A stretch of 64,000 nt of DNA from Pedobacter sp. WC2423 (GCF_040822065.1 NZ_CP162005.1:1612001-1676000), one strand, 5' to 3'; counted from the first letter of the stretch, positions 17,045 through 26,958 are shown. The notes: generated by a model not told the origin, from the letters alone. Numbers and translations: made by a program.

Positions 17045-19933
17045 TTATTCCTTAACATTTTTGTCTACTTGCTTTTCTGCATTTTTAGCTTTCTTTTCCT
17101 GCACTCTTTTCTCATTACGCTGCTCTTCTCCAGATTTCTTTTGATCACGTTTCTCTTCCCGGATTACCTTGTTAATTTTCCTGTTATAAACCGCAGTTAA
17201 AATTCCCTGACCGGTCCTGCTGAAAAACTTTATTTTCGGCTTGTCACTTGTTCCTGTTACTGCAACCGGAATACCGATCCAGCCAGCAGGCGGCAGCCCT
17301 ACCTTGACCAGGATGTCCAGCAATCCATTAAAACTCGTAGTTCCACTGATAGAAGGTCTGAGTACAGAAACTTTAAATTTAAATTCATCAATATGGATCA
17401 GATTATCCTTGATATGTGTGACAATATTGACTCCTTTCATATCAGGATTATTAAAGGCGTCAGCCCCTGTATGATCACCGATCACTGAAAGCATTTTTAA
17501 ATTTTTCACTGCTACATCCCTTAGGTTCACTACACCTCCCCCTTCTAAAGAAGGATAGATTGGATTCATATTCTGATCGAAGTCGCCTTTTAATTTATAA
17601 TTCATCGACACGATTCCGCTTACATTCTTTGCAGAAGTAGCCATTTCCCGTACCATGTCAATTTCTTTGTAAGCTCTTTGTACATTAAAGTCCATTACTT
17701 TAAAGGCAACATCAAAATTGGCCGTTAAGGGCGATTCATCCTTATAACGGGCATTAATATTCATCTTGCTTCCTATAAGGCCTAATGAGGTATTCTTCAA
17801 AAATATCTGACCTTTCTGTACAGCAGCCTTTCCCTGAAGCTGGTTAATCTCCAACCCTTTAAAACCTACTTTTTTTGCATTGACTTCTAAAGAAACATCC
17901 AGATTTTTTGGAACGATCACCACACCGCTACTTTTAGGGTTTTCGGCTTTCGCGTATTCAACTTCCAAAGATTTATGATCATTTTCACTATTTTTCAGTG
18001 CCATAAATTCATCGACCAGGATGTAATTGGAATTTGATGCAAAGTTTCCTTGAAGAGTTCCTTTACGCCCGATAAAATAATTGATAGTATTTAACAGATA
18101 ACCATTCAATGAAAAATCTGATTTTCCATAAGCAGCGTAAAATTTCCTAAACCACATTTTTTCATTCTCAAACTCGAAGCTACCTTCTTTGATATAAAAT
18201 GTCTTTGGCAGATAGGCAGTATTCGCTTTGATATTTTTCAGTACCAGCGTACCTTTATTATCAAGTTTGTTGTACTGACCAGTGGTCGCATAACTTTGTC
18301 TTCCATTCAAAGAAAGGTCTGCTGTGATTAATCCACTAACATCAAATCCTTTTCTTGCAAACACCTGATAGATTCTTCCAACGTTCAATACTCCTTTAGC
18401 ACGAACTTTGTAAAGGAGGTCTTCGAAATTCTGTAAGTCAGCATCGATAAATACCGGATTTCCTTCAAAATCAAATTTGAATGGAGAAATTTTCACTCCA
18501 AGGCTGCTAAGGGTCCCATCTGTATTTTTGATATCAGCTTTAAGATTGATATGCTTTATTGGGTTTGGATAAGCTGTTGTTTTTAACCAGCCGTCTTTTA
18601 GGTTAAGAGATCCGTTGGTTTTAGGAAATAGCTTTTTATCCATGCTGAAGATACCATTTGCTTTAATGTCGGCATTCACAAGACCTCTGATTTCAAGATC
18701 TTTTAAACCCAGCGCCTCGTCCAGTGTCTGGAGATTAACTGCACCTTTCATATTCGCATTTACATTCATTTCGCTCAATCCCCTGGTTTTGACAACTGCC
18801 CGGAAATTGCTTTTCTGTCCAAGGTCGAAACTTAGTTTTTTAAGATCCAATCCCAGTTTTTCAGGGTCTAATGAAGGTAAATCTATATTCAGATCAACAT
18901 TAAAATTGTTCATAGGCACCGGTGCCTTTGTACTGGAAATGACACCATCTTTAACCAGCAGACGCGCTGTAAAATCAGGTTTCAGGTTCCTGGGTTCACT
19001 AAACTGACCTTTCAAGCTGAAAAACAGATCGCTGTTTCCCTCTAATTTGATATCCTGCGCCCATTCCAGATATTGTGGTGGCAGCACAGAAATCATATCA
19101 CGAATAGTGGTTTTTTCTGAAGCAGCTTTGATATCAAGGTCATATCCATCCTTAAGAATACTCAGGAAGCCAGTAAATTTTAATGGAAGATCATTGATTC
19201 TGAGTTCATTTTTTCTAAGTACAAAAGTCAACGCATCCGTATTAATTCTTGTGATCAAGTCGGCACGCAGGGATTTTTGCCTCGCATAATAGATTCTGTT
19301 AAGGCTAAAATCAAGCTGATTAATCGTAAGATCAGTTTTGAGATCAAAAATATCCTCACTCAATCCACCTTTTCCTATATAATTAAGCCCTTTTGCATCC
19401 ACTAATATTTTAGCTGCATGGTCGTTATATTTAATATGCCAGTTCTTAAATTTGATGAGCTCCAGTTTAATGGACGTACCTTTTTCAGTAGTATCTTTTG
19501 GACTTTTAGAGGGACTGGAAACATAGACGTTATAATTGGCCTGCCCTTTACTATTGACATAAACATTTGCATAAGCATCGTTAACATAAATTTCATCAAT
19601 CTTCACTTCACCATCAAAAATCAGATTTTTCAAATTGATTCCTGCTGCAACCTCTTTTGCTGAAAGTAAAGTATCCTGCTGAAAAGGTTTTGATCCTTGA
19701 AGTAATAAGTCATCTACAGATACCGTAAGAGAAGGAAAATGCCGAAAAAAAGTAAGATGCACCTTTTTGTAATCAAGTTTCCCAGCCAGGTGCTTATTAG
19801 CAAATATTTTTACTTGCTCAGAAATTGTCCCAGGGAACAATAACGGAATAATAAACATCAGAAATAATATGGATGCTACAAAAATCCCAACCCATTTTAA
19901 AATTTTCAAAACTAGTTTTTTACTCCTCTCCAT
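17045..19933 (-). CDS. AsmA-like inner-membrane-anchored protein
   Basis: A 962-residue protein with one N-terminal membrane segment (about residues 10-33, KWVGIFVASILFLMFIIPLLF) and a long periplasmic body of repeated beta strands. The N-terminal AsmA signature (VHLTFFRHFPSLTVSVDDLLLQG) and the C-terminal AsmA-like region (VSGIVSMNYKLKGDF, GIPVAVTGTSDKPKIKFFSRTG) are visible. The last 40 residues are strongly charged (K, R, E, Q). AsmA proteins are related to bridge-like lipid-transfer proteins and influence outer-membrane lipid balance. It lies 54 bases downstream of nothing on its own strand and is probably monocistronic. Length is typical of the Bacteroidota members. Confidence 0.85.
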   Translation of the reverse strand: MERSKKLVLKILKWVGIFVASILFLMFIIPLLFPGTISEQVKIFANKHLAGKLDYKKVHLTFFRHFPSLTVSVDDLLLQGSKPFQQDTLLSAKEVAAGINLKNLIFDGEVKIDEIYVNDAYANVYVNSKGQANYNVYVSSPSKSPKDTTEKGTSIKLELIKFKNWHIKYNDHAAKILVDAKGLNYIGKGGLSEDIFDLKTDLTINQLDFSLNRIYYARQKSLRADLITRINTDALTFVLRKNELRINDLPLKFTGFLSILKDGYDLDIKAASEKTTIRDMISVLPPQYLEWAQDIKLEGNSDLFFSLKGQFSEPRNLKPDFTARLLVKDGVISSTKAPVPMNNFNVDLNIDLPSLDPEKLGLDLKKLSFDLGQKSNFRAVVKTRGLSEMNVNANMKGAVNLQTLDEALGLKDLEIRGLVNADIKANGIFSMDKKLFPKTNGSLNLKDGWLKTTAYPNPIKHINLKADIKNTDGTLSSLGVKISPFKFDFEGNPVFIDADLQNFEDLLYKVRAKGVLNVGRIYQVFARKGFDVSGLITADLSLNGRQSYATTGQYNKLDNKGTLVLKNIKANTAYLPKTFYIKEGSFEFENEKMWFRKFYAAYGKSDFSLNGYLLNTINYFIGRKGTLQGNFASNSNYILVDEFMALKNSENDHKSLEVEYAKAENPKSSGVVIVPKNLDVSLEVNAKKVGFKGLEINQLQGKAAVQKGQIFLKNTSLGLIGSKMNINARYKDESPLTANFDVAFKVMDFNVQRAYKEIDMVREMATSAKNVSGIVSMNYKLKGDFDQNMNPIYPSLEGGGVVNLRDVAVKNLKMLSVIGDHTGADAFNNPDMKGVNIVTHIKDNLIHIDEFKFKVSVLRPSISGTTSFNGLLDILVKVGLPPAGWIGIPVAVTGTSDKPKIKFFSRTGQGILTAVYNRKINKVIREEKRDQKKSGEEQRNEKRVQEKKAKNAEKQVDKNVKE

Positions 19934-20172
19934 ACATTTATAATCATGATGCCCTGAATACTGTTTCAGTTATTCACAACACTAAAACTACATTTCTGGC
20001 TTAAAGTTTTAGCAGATGGCAATTATTCCGAAATTGCGATTCAAAAATGATCTCTTTCAAAACGTTAGCTTGACTTTATATTCTGTAAGCTCATTCCTGC
20101 TCTTAAATCAGTATTTATAAATACTATAAAACCGCAATAAATAGTCCATATTTACAGCCTATAATTAAATAT

Positions 20173-22392
20173 ATGTCTGGTTTTCAAGTTAATTTAACTA
20201 ATTGTGATATTGAACCTATTCATATACCAGGACAGATACAATCGCACGGTTTTATGATTGTCATCGATACGGAGATGATCATTCAATTTCACAGTAATAA
20301 TATCAGTAATTTCATCCCTCAGGTTTCTGATTTATTAATTGGTAAATCAATTGATTATTTAGAGAATTTACCTGATCAGGCTTATCAAGCTAATTTTATC
20401 AGACAACTGATTACTTCCGGAAAAACTAACAAAGGATTTGAAAGGATTAATCCAGTTCCAATAACAATTTCTGGAATTCAATATTATTTAATTATTTCCT
20501 TAAGTGACGGACTATATATTTTGGAATTCGAATTATCGGCGTCAAGTTTCCAATTAGATGTCCAGGGCCTGATGGGTAACACTATCGCTGAAATTCTTAC
20601 CTATAATAAATTGGAGGATTTATTAGAAAACACTGCTATTCAAGTAAAACAAATCATAGATTTTGATAGAGTAATGGTCTATCGGTTTGCAAAAGATGGT
20701 CACGGTGAAGTGGTAGCTGAATCTAAAAATCCGGATTTATCACCATGGCTTGGTTTACATTATCCAGCATCCGACATACCCCGGCAAGCACGTGAGTTAT
20801 ATAAATTGAACTTAACCAGATTGATAGCGGATGTTGATTCAATACCTGCCAGAATTACTAAAGCAAAAAATAATCCACAAGATCTGGATCTGACTTATAG
20901 TCAATTAAGAGCGGTATCCCCTATCCATATTCAGTACTTAAAAAACATGGGGGTTGCTTCCAGCTTCAGTATTTCCCTGAAATTTAAAGATGAATTATGG
21001 GGATTAATCGCTTGTCATAATTATACTCCACGATTTATTGATTTTAAATCAAGGGAATATGCCAAATTGATCGGCCAGATAACCTCATCCGCACTTGAAT
21101 TCAGACAGAATGAAGAAACGCTGAGAAACGAGAATGAATTTAGCCACAGCCTGGAAAAAATCATTAAACAGTTGATGGGATCCGAAAGCATAGAAAAAGC
21201 ACTGACTTCAGAAGAAACTACATTATTAGATATAGTCAAATGTGATGGTGCTGTGCTTGTACACGATAAAAAGATATATAAATTAGGGATTACGCCTAAT
21301 GATCAACAATTACTGGATTTAATATTCTGGATAAATGATCAGGGAAAAGATACTTTATACCAGACAGATAACCTTTCTGCTGTCTATTCCGAAGCATTTG
21401 CATATCAAGATAGTGCAAGTGGGTTATTAATATCAGTGCTTTCCAGAGAACTGGGAGATTATCTGATTTGGTTCAGAGCTGAACAGATTCAAAACTTGAG
21501 ATGGGCAGGAAATCCTGATAAACCAGCAACTATTCATGATAATGGATTGCTTAACATTTCTCCCCGAAATTCATTTGCTATATGGACGGAAACTATAGCT
21601 GGTTTTTCAGAAACCTGGTCTGTAGATGATATTAAGTCCGTTATCAAATTGAAAGAGGAAGTGAACTATGGGCTAAACCACAAAGCGGGAACTGCACGTA
21701 TAATGAATGAAAGGCTTAAATTAGCCTACCAGGAGCTGGAAAGTTTTAGTTATACCATTTCCCATGATCTGAAGAATCCTATTGCCTCAATTAAAAGTTA
21801 TGCTCAGCTGCTGATTAGAGATCAAAACATTTTGGAACGCGGTCAGCAAATGTTGCACAGAATAGCTGACAGGGCAGATCAAATGAATTTAATGATTAAT
21901 GCAGTTCTTGATTATTCGCGTATTGGGAGTACAGCGATGCTCTTCCAACCTATTAAGACAGAAAGCTTAATCATTGAAATTGTTAACGATCTTTCTCTGA
22001 TCTATGCTGCTGAAAACCTGGAAATTACGATCGGGGAAGTTCCAGATCTGCGAGGTGACCCCATTATGGTTTTACAAGTATTTTCTAACCTGATTAGTAA
22101 TGCCGTGAAATATTCGCAACATTCTATTGCACCCAAAGTACATATATCAGGTGAATTAATTGGAGACAAAATCCATTACCATATTGTAGATAATGGTATC
22201 GGAATTGCCCAAAATAACTTATTGAACATATTTGAATTGTTTAACAGAATGGACAATGTTAAAGATATTGAGGGTTCAGGTGTTGGTTTAGCAATTGTTA
22301 AGCGAATTATGGAAAAACATGAGGGCACAATAGTTGCCGAAAGTGAATTAGGAGTTGGGTCAACTTTTCGTTTAACGTTCAATCATAGCTAG
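20173..22392 (+). CDS. bphP: Bacteriophytochrome-type photosensory histidine kinase
   Basis: A 739-residue protein in PAS-GAF-PHY-HisKA-HATPase order. Cys11, in LTNCDIEPIHIPGQIQSHG, is at the place of the biliverdin-attaching cysteine of bacteriophytochromes. The GAF domain has the chromophore-pocket motif YPASDIPRQARELY and the later SPIHIQYLKNMGVASS and LWGLIACHNY. The PHY tongue carries PRNSF (PRxSF motif). The kinase has YTISHDLKNPIAS (His531), N-box NLISNAVKYSQ and G2 GSGVGLAIVKRIMEKHEG. It should respond to red and far-red light and phosphorylate an unknown regulator. No heme oxygenase for biliverdin supply and no response regulator are encoded next to it. The gene symbol follows the family; orthology to a named gene is not shown. 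Confidence 0.93.
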   Translation: MSGFQVNLTNCDIEPIHIPGQIQSHGFMIVIDTEMIIQFHSNNISNFIPQVSDLLIGKSIDYLENLPDQAYQANFIRQLITSGKTNKGFERINPVPITISGIQYYLIISLSDGLYILEFELSASSFQLDVQGLMGNTIAEILTYNKLEDLLENTAIQVKQIIDFDRVMVYRFAKDGHGEVVAESKNPDLSPWLGLHYPASDIPRQARELYKLNLTRLIADVDSIPARITKAKNNPQDLDLTYSQLRAVSPIHIQYLKNMGVASSFSISLKFKDELWGLIACHNYTPRFIDFKSREYAKLIGQITSSALEFRQNEETLRNENEFSHSLEKIIKQLMGSESIEKALTSEETTLLDIVKCDGAVLVHDKKIYKLGITPNDQQLLDLIFWINDQGKDTLYQTDNLSAVYSEAFAYQDSASGLLISVLSRELGDYLIWFRAEQIQNLRWAGNPDKPATIHDNGLLNISPRNSFAIWTETIAGFSETWSVDDIKSVIKLKEEVNYGLNHKAGTARIMNERLKLAYQELESFSYTISHDLKNPIASIKSYAQLLIRDQNILERGQQMLHRIADRADQMNLMINAVLDYSRIGSTAMLFQPIKTESLIIEIVNDLSLIYAAENLEITIGEVPDLRGDPIMVLQVFSNLISNAVKYSQHSIAPKVHISGELIGDKIHYHIVDNGIGIAQNNLLNIFELFNRMDNVKDIEGSGVGLAIVKRIMEKHEGTIVAESELGVGSTFRLTFNHS

Positions 22393-22694
22393 TCTTAGTT
22401 ATGATTGAAAAGACATAGGAGCGTTGAAAAATATCAGGTCATAGCTCATACAATCAGCTAAGTTCAAACCATTCACCCGGCCCAGCAAACACCAACCTGA
22501 TATCCAAAGTTTTCAACTAATGATCAAAACGTTCAATTGGATTTGGTGTTTCAATATATATCGGCTATACCATTCTGGCTTAACCGTATAAATACCTGTT
22601 ATAAGGGTATAAATACCCTTTTGATTTAGCTATATACCTCCTTAAAATATCCAGGTAAAAGTATTTAATTTAATCAATCTAAATTTCAATCCAT
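22393..22694 (+). promoter_or_regulatory. Upstream region of the CxxCH lipoprotein gene with spaced direct repeats
   Basis: There is no gene here. The 11-base word GTATAAATACC occurs at 22586-22596 and again at 22607-22617, exactly 21 bases apart (two helical turns). The second copy is embedded in a perfect inverted repeat AAGGGTAT-AA-ATACCCTT at 22603-22620. The group ends 74 bases before the lipoprotein ATG. This is a good operator candidate for a regulator that binds one DNA face as a dimer; the regulator is unknown. Confidence 0.5.
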
Positions 22695-24101
22695 ATGAAA
22701 AGAACAATTAACCTCTCCACCAACCTGATTGTACTGTTTGTAATCGCCCTGATTGCCTGCAGTTGCAATGATCAGGGCAAATCAAAAGATGGCAAGCTAA
22801 AAGCTGGTCAGGCTTTAGTAAGTAATGGCGCCTTTTTAAATTACAGAGATTCTGTACCTTCCAAAGAACAATACAATAATCCCCTGTTTGTGCTGAGTCA
22901 CGATTATCCGACAACAGTTAAACCTATTGTTAATCCTTCCTGGCAACAGGCGTTAAAAGGGCAGCCAATCTCTGAGGCCAATGTTTTTGCTTATATGGAT
23001 TCCCTTAAAAGTTATGTTGCGCCAAATATAATACCCTTTTTTACTGATAATAAAAAATGGACATCAGCTAAATATGGCTGGTTCAACGAGCCGTGGCTTG
23101 GAATAGACAGGGAGGCCATACTAGGTGCTTATCTGGGAAATGGAAACCCGAAAAACATGTTCAGTACACTTAAAGAGGATGAAAGCGGATACGCTCTTGT
23201 ACTCTATGATGCTACAGCTGCCTATACAGTCGGACAAATCTGGGGTAAGACCGGGCAAAAAGTTAATTTACTGAATGACGCAGCTCAGTTTAAAGAAGGA
23301 AGTGTTATTGTAAAGTTTGCTTTTTCAAATATCAATTATCCGCAGTGGTCTGTCATGAAAGATGCACAAACCTTTAGTGTTTATGATACCATCCCTACAA
23401 GTGAAAACCCGAAAAAAGGGTATCAGATGCGTAAGGTTAGCTTCTTTCAAATGGATGTTATTGTTAAAGATAGCAAGACATCTCCTAAAACGGGCTGGGT
23501 GTATTCTACTTTCGTATACGACAAAGATGCTAAAGGGTCATTCTGGGAAAAGATGGTGCCACTAGGTGCCATGTGGGGCGACGACCCAAATGTAAACAGT
23601 CCTGTTGCCCCTCCTTATCCTAAATTAGCCGAAACAATAATCAATCCTAAAGCACCATTCTACAGTAAAGAGACATTAGGCTGGGGAGGCAGACTCAGCG
23701 GCCCGAATGATGGAGCAGTTGCACAAAAAGCGGTAGATTTGACTACAGGTAAAGTATATAAAAACCTGCCTTTGTCTTCTTGTATGAGTTGTCATAGTCC
23801 TGCACAGGATACTTTTGTATCATTCGTATTGCCAGGGCCTTTCCCTAAAAGCACTGACACTGCAACTTATGTTTATACACCGGGAAGTGCCAAATGGAAA
23901 TTGTGGTTCAGAAATAATGCTGGCAATGTACCTTTTGATAAAGGACAGGTAGCTATGGATTATGATATGGTAATGGCCATGAAAGCAGTTGGTAATTATG
24001 AAGCCGCAAATCCATCACCGAAAAACAAACTGTTAAAAGATAATTTTGAGGCGATCCGCAATTACAGAAGGCATAATACTTCGAGCAGGTTCTGGCATTA
24101 A
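22695..24101 (+). CDS. Putative c-type-cytochrome-like lipoprotein, CxxCH motif
   Basis: A 468-residue protein with a lipoprotein signal (hydrophobic segment ending LIACSC at residues 20-24). Near residue 365 it has CMSCH, a single CxxCH heme-attachment motif, inside LPLSSCMSCHSPAQDTF. A late methionine (several in DYDMVMAMKAVG) could be the sixth ligand. The long N-terminal 350 residues have mixed strands and resemble no family I can name with certainty. It is likely exported and anchored, with heme attached in the periplasm by a cytochrome c maturation system not seen here. It has its own upstream repeat operator and a terminator downstream, so it is monocistronic. Its neighbour is a bacteriophytochrome gene 302 bases away; a functional tie is unproven. 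Confidence 0.65.
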   Translation: MKRTINLSTNLIVLFVIALIACSCNDQGKSKDGKLKAGQALVSNGAFLNYRDSVPSKEQYNNPLFVLSHDYPTTVKPIVNPSWQQALKGQPISEANVFAYMDSLKSYVAPNIIPFFTDNKKWTSAKYGWFNEPWLGIDREAILGAYLGNGNPKNMFSTLKEDESGYALVLYDATAAYTVGQIWGKTGQKVNLLNDAAQFKEGSVIVKFAFSNINYPQWSVMKDAQTFSVYDTIPTSENPKKGYQMRKVSFFQMDVIVKDSKTSPKTGWVYSTFVYDKDAKGSFWEKMVPLGAMWGDDPNVNSPVAPPYPKLAETIINPKAPFYSKETLGWGGRLSGPNDGAVAQKAVDLTTGKVYKNLPLSSCMSCHSPAQDTFVSFVLPGPFPKSTDTATYVYTPGSAKWKLWFRNNAGNVPFDKGQVAMDYDMVMAMKAVGNYEAANPSPKNKLLKDNFEAIRNYRRHNTSSRFWH

Positions 24102-24114
24102 AATAATAGAATTT

Positions 24115-24146
24115 ATTTATCCCGGCCGTGTCAGGCCGGGATAAAT
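24115..24146. terminator. Bidirectional terminator between convergent genes
   Basis: A perfect 13-base stem (24115-24127 with 24134-24146), G+C-rich in its inner half and A/T at its ends, sits between the lipoprotein gene on the plus strand and the acetyltransferase gene on the minus strand. Confidence 0.85.
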
Positions 24147-24149
24147 GTA

Positions 24150-24659
24150 TTATAGCTGCAAAGCATATATCACTTCATCTTCAGATATACCATCTGGCCA
24201 GGTTACTTTTTTCCTATTGGAATATTTAAAACCGAACCGTTGATTTGCAGCTTTGGAAATTTCATTGCCTGCTCTATGGGAAACAGTAATTGAGCTGCAT
24301 TTTTTTTCTCTTGCCCAGTCAATTCGTACCTGATAAAATAACCTGGCCAATCCCCTGCCGCGATGTGCCGGCTTAATGAAAGAGGAAAATAAAATTGCTG
24401 ATGTTGCGTCTTCTTTATCGATAGCCACACCAGTCAAACCGATGATTGAATCCGTATCATATAAGGCAAATATGGCGCGCTTATCATTTTCTAATAAAGC
24501 GATCCAGTCATCTTGGCTATAGATAACTTCTTTCGCGTAACTGCTACCAAACATTTCAGGGTTAGTTTGTAATGCTTCCAGTCTGATTGATTGATATGCT
24601 GCCCATTTAGAAGGCAGCAAACGTTGCAAGGAGTAATTATCTTCTGTGTTACTTTTCAT
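24150..24659 (-). CDS. GNAT-family N-acetyltransferase
   Basis: The start at 24659 (MKSNTEDNYSLQRLLPSKWAAY) is preferred; the frame extends 12 codons further to 24695 but those residues add nothing to the fold. The protein shows the GNAT core: ALLENDKRAIFALYD..IIGLTGV (strands 2-4), FIKPAHRGRGLARLFYQV (motif A with the R/Q-x-x-G-x-G/A acetyl-CoA loop) and AGNEISKAANQRFGFKYSNRK (motif B). It would acetylate a small molecule or a protein N-terminus from acetyl-CoA; the substrate is unknown. It follows a SnoaL-like gene on the same strand by 76 bases and may share its transcript. Confidence 0.87.
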   Translation of the reverse strand: MKSNTEDNYSLQRLLPSKWAAYQSIRLEALQTNPEMFGSSYAKEVIYSQDDWIALLENDKRAIFALYDTDSIIGLTGVAIDKEDATSAILFSSFIKPAHRGRGLARLFYQVRIDWAREKKCSSITVSHRAGNEISKAANQRFGFKYSNRKKVTWPDGISEDEVIYALQL

Positions 24660-24735
24660 TGTTAAATATTTGCAGGCTATGATCACCTGAAGCATTATAA
24701 AAAAAAATTGTGATAATTAATCCCTGCATTTTACT

Positions 24736-25224
24736 TTATTTATGATCATAGCTCATCTCACGCTTTATCTGCCATTTCCCATTTTTGTTTTCCCAGATTT
24801 CGGTAAACTTTGCAGTAGCTTCTAACTCTTCCTTTCCGTTAACAGTGCCATAAAATTTGTGAATCCCTACAGCTAATGCACCGAAATTGCCTAAACGATA
24901 AACTTGCAGGCTTCCTTTAACCAGCTCACGTCTTGAAGAATGTACAGCGTCTGTGAAATTCCTTTTAAAAGCAGCTAAATTATGTGCATAGTCTGACAAG
25001 CCTCCCCTATCATCATAAAATTCAAGATCAGAAGAAAAGAAATTCATAAAAGCGTTCAGATCGCGTTTATTATAAGCGGAAAACATGTTACTATCTAATC
25101 CGGATACGATTTGATAAAGCGGATCTGTATGCTGAATTCCCTTATTTTGAGGTTGCGCAACTGCTGATAAGGTAGCTATGGCGGTCAATGTGATCAGCAC
25201 AGTGTGTTTATATAAAGATTTCAT
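24736..25224 (-). CDS. Exported SnoaL/NTF2-like protein (DUF4440 type)
   Basis: A 162-residue protein with a signal peptide (LITLTAIATLSAVAQ, cleavage likely near residue 23) and no lipobox cysteine. The body has the cone-shaped NTF2 pattern: helix VSGLDSNMFSAYNKRDLNAFMNFFSSDLEFYDDRGG, then strands LQVYRLGNFGALAVGIHKFYG and a last pair ELEATAKFTEIWENKNGKWQIKREMSYDH typical of DUF4440/SnoaL-like members. Such proteins bind or isomerise small hydrophobic ligands, but many have no known activity. It follows the NmrA-like gene on the same strand by 62 bases. Confidence 0.82.
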   Translation of the reverse strand: MKSLYKHTVLITLTAIATLSAVAQPQNKGIQHTDPLYQIVSGLDSNMFSAYNKRDLNAFMNFFSSDLEFYDDRGGLSDYAHNLAAFKRNFTDAVHSSRRELVKGSLQVYRLGNFGALAVGIHKFYGTVNGKEELEATAKFTEIWENKNGKWQIKREMSYDHK

Positions 25225-25286
25225 ATCATTTTATTGATTGGACAATCTTCATCAGCAAAAGTTACACTGATTCCACGAGTTAATCG

Positions 25287-26177
25287 CTAATAATCAAACT
25301 CTGCTTTATGTTTTTTAATAAAGTCAATCCATTTCACAGGTTGTTTTCCTGTAATTTCAAAGAAGTTGTCAAACGTATCATCAGCACCAGGAATCGTCCC
25401 TGCTGCATAACGTTTCCAATGGTTATATACACAATCCATATAAGCCATCTCAGCGCCCGAATCCTTCATTTGCTGCAGGAAGATTTCAGGAGAAAGTGGT
25501 TCATAACGGAAAGGTTTACCGATAACTGAAGTCATCAGTCCAGCCATTTCATTAAAAGTTATTGCATCGTAACCTAATCTATAAGTTTGTCCGCCATGTA
25601 CTTCCGGATTGGCTAAAGCCAGAGCAGCAACTTGTGCTACATCATCTACATCTACCCAACTCAGCCGCGCCCCCTCAACAAAAGCATGAATTATACCATT
25701 TTCAATTGTTCTTTTACCTCCATAACTCAATACGTTCTGCATAAAAGTTTCCGGACGTAAATGTGTATAAGAAAACCCAGACCACTCAATATACCTTTCT
25801 ATCAATTGATGCCAGGCCCAATGTGCAACAGTGGTATCGTCACGACCACAGGCGCCCAGATGTACAACATGCTGTACGCCAGATTTTTTAGCATTATCTA
25901 ACAAAGCCTTGCTTTGACGTAACATATCAACGGTATAACCAGTAACTATCAAAACGCGATCGATATCTTTAAGCGCAGACAGATGTGTACTCTCGTCATC
26001 AAAATCAAGAATAACTGTAGCAATTCCTTTAGCTGTAAACGGAGCCGCCTTCTCTGGAGAGCGTACTGCAGCTACCAGCTCTATTTCTTTATTTGATAAA
26101 AGAAAGTCCATTGTTTTACTACCTACCTGTCCGGTTGCTCCAGTGATTAATATTTTAGGGATTATCGTATTTAGCAT
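25287..26177 (-). CDS. NmrA-like NAD(P)-binding atypical SDR
   Basis: The start at 26177 (MLNTIIPKILITGATGQVGS) is preferred over 26234, because the Rossmann strand begins within ten residues as in the family. The protein has 296 residues with the atypical-SDR nucleotide motif TGATGQVG, then VAAVRSPEKAAPF (NADP-type basic residue) and LSWVDVDDVAQVAALAL near the middle. NmrA-type proteins (also called SDR_a5, e.g. quinone oxidoreductase 2 or azoreductase-like) either reduce quinones or sense the NADP(H) state. It lies 106 bases downstream of a Crp/Fnr gene on the same strand, which probably controls it. Confidence 0.88.
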   Translation of the reverse strand: MLNTIIPKILITGATGQVGSKTMDFLLSNKEIELVAAVRSPEKAAPFTAKGIATVILDFDDESTHLSALKDIDRVLIVTGYTVDMLRQSKALLDNAKKSGVQHVVHLGACGRDDTTVAHWAWHQLIERYIEWSGFSYTHLRPETFMQNVLSYGGKRTIENGIIHAFVEGARLSWVDVDDVAQVAALALANPEVHGGQTYRLGYDAITFNEMAGLMTSVIGKPFRYEPLSPEIFLQQMKDSGAEMAYMDCVYNHWKRYAAGTIPGADDTFDNFFEITGKQPVKWIDFIKKHKAEFDY

Positions 26178-26283
26178 GAGAAATTTTATAAGATTAAACG
26201 ATCTGCATGCAAAGGTAACTTGCCGTGATGCCATAAACAGTTGACCTAAAACAAGAAATTGACTTGATCTATATCAATCCTGG

Positions 26284-26871
26284 TTATTTGCGCAGCGTAA
26301 TCTTCTTCTTAATGCGGCTTAAGGTTTCCGGAGTGATCCCCAGGTAAGAGGCAATCAGGTTTTGAGGGATTCTTTGAATGATTTGCGGGCTGTATTCCAT
26401 CAGCCGGACATATTTTTCTTCAGCAGCATCTGTGACAGAACTGATTAATCTTCGCTCTTTTGTAATCAGGCTATTCTGAAAAAGGAGACGAAAATACCGG
26501 TCCATGACCGGAACTTTTAAAGTCATTTCTTCAAAATCTGCAAGCGTGATTATCAAAAGTTCGGAATTTTCTATAGCATCTATGCTGAAAACAGCTTTTT
26601 CACCTGAGAAGAAGCTGCTCATATCTGAGGTCCACCACCCCTCCCATGAAAACATATTCATATGCTCATCTCCTTTTTCGTCAACATTGTAAGATCTGAG
26701 CAGACCTTTTACTACAAATGACATGTACTTACATATTTCTCCTTCCTGCAGCAAATACTGTTTTTTCCGAAGCTTTTTGACGGTGAAAAATTCTTTGATA
26801 GTAATTTTCTCACTTTCGGTTAGTGATACCTTGGCCAGAATATGAGAAAAGAAAACATCAAACATATACAA
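26284..26871 (-). CDS. Crp/Fnr-family transcriptional regulator
   Basis: A 195-residue protein with an N-terminal cyclic-nucleotide-binding-like beta roll (YLLQEGEICKYMSFVVKGLLRSYNVDEKGDEH, about residues 38-70) and a short C-terminal helix-turn-helix (QRIPQNLIASYLGITPETLSRIKKKI). It lacks the arginine and glutamate phosphate cassette of true cAMP binders and also the cysteines of FNR, so its ligand is unknown, as is usual for this large Bacteroidota group. It is the first gene of a same-strand run with the NmrA-like SDR, SnoaL-like and GNAT genes and may respond to redox or a small molecule. Confidence 0.88.
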   Translation of the reverse strand: MYMFDVFFSHILAKVSLTESEKITIKEFFTVKKLRKKQYLLQEGEICKYMSFVVKGLLRSYNVDEKGDEHMNMFSWEGWWTSDMSSFFSGEKAVFSIDAIENSELLIITLADFEEMTLKVPVMDRYFRLLFQNSLITKERRLISSVTDAAEEKYVRLMEYSPQIIQRIPQNLIASYLGITPETLSRIKKKITLRK

Positions 26872-26958
26872 ATATAAGTGTTAATATCAAGAAGCTGCAT
26901 TTTCAGACAGCTTCCTGATACATTACGATATATGTGTTAATTTGATCTGAATTTTATA

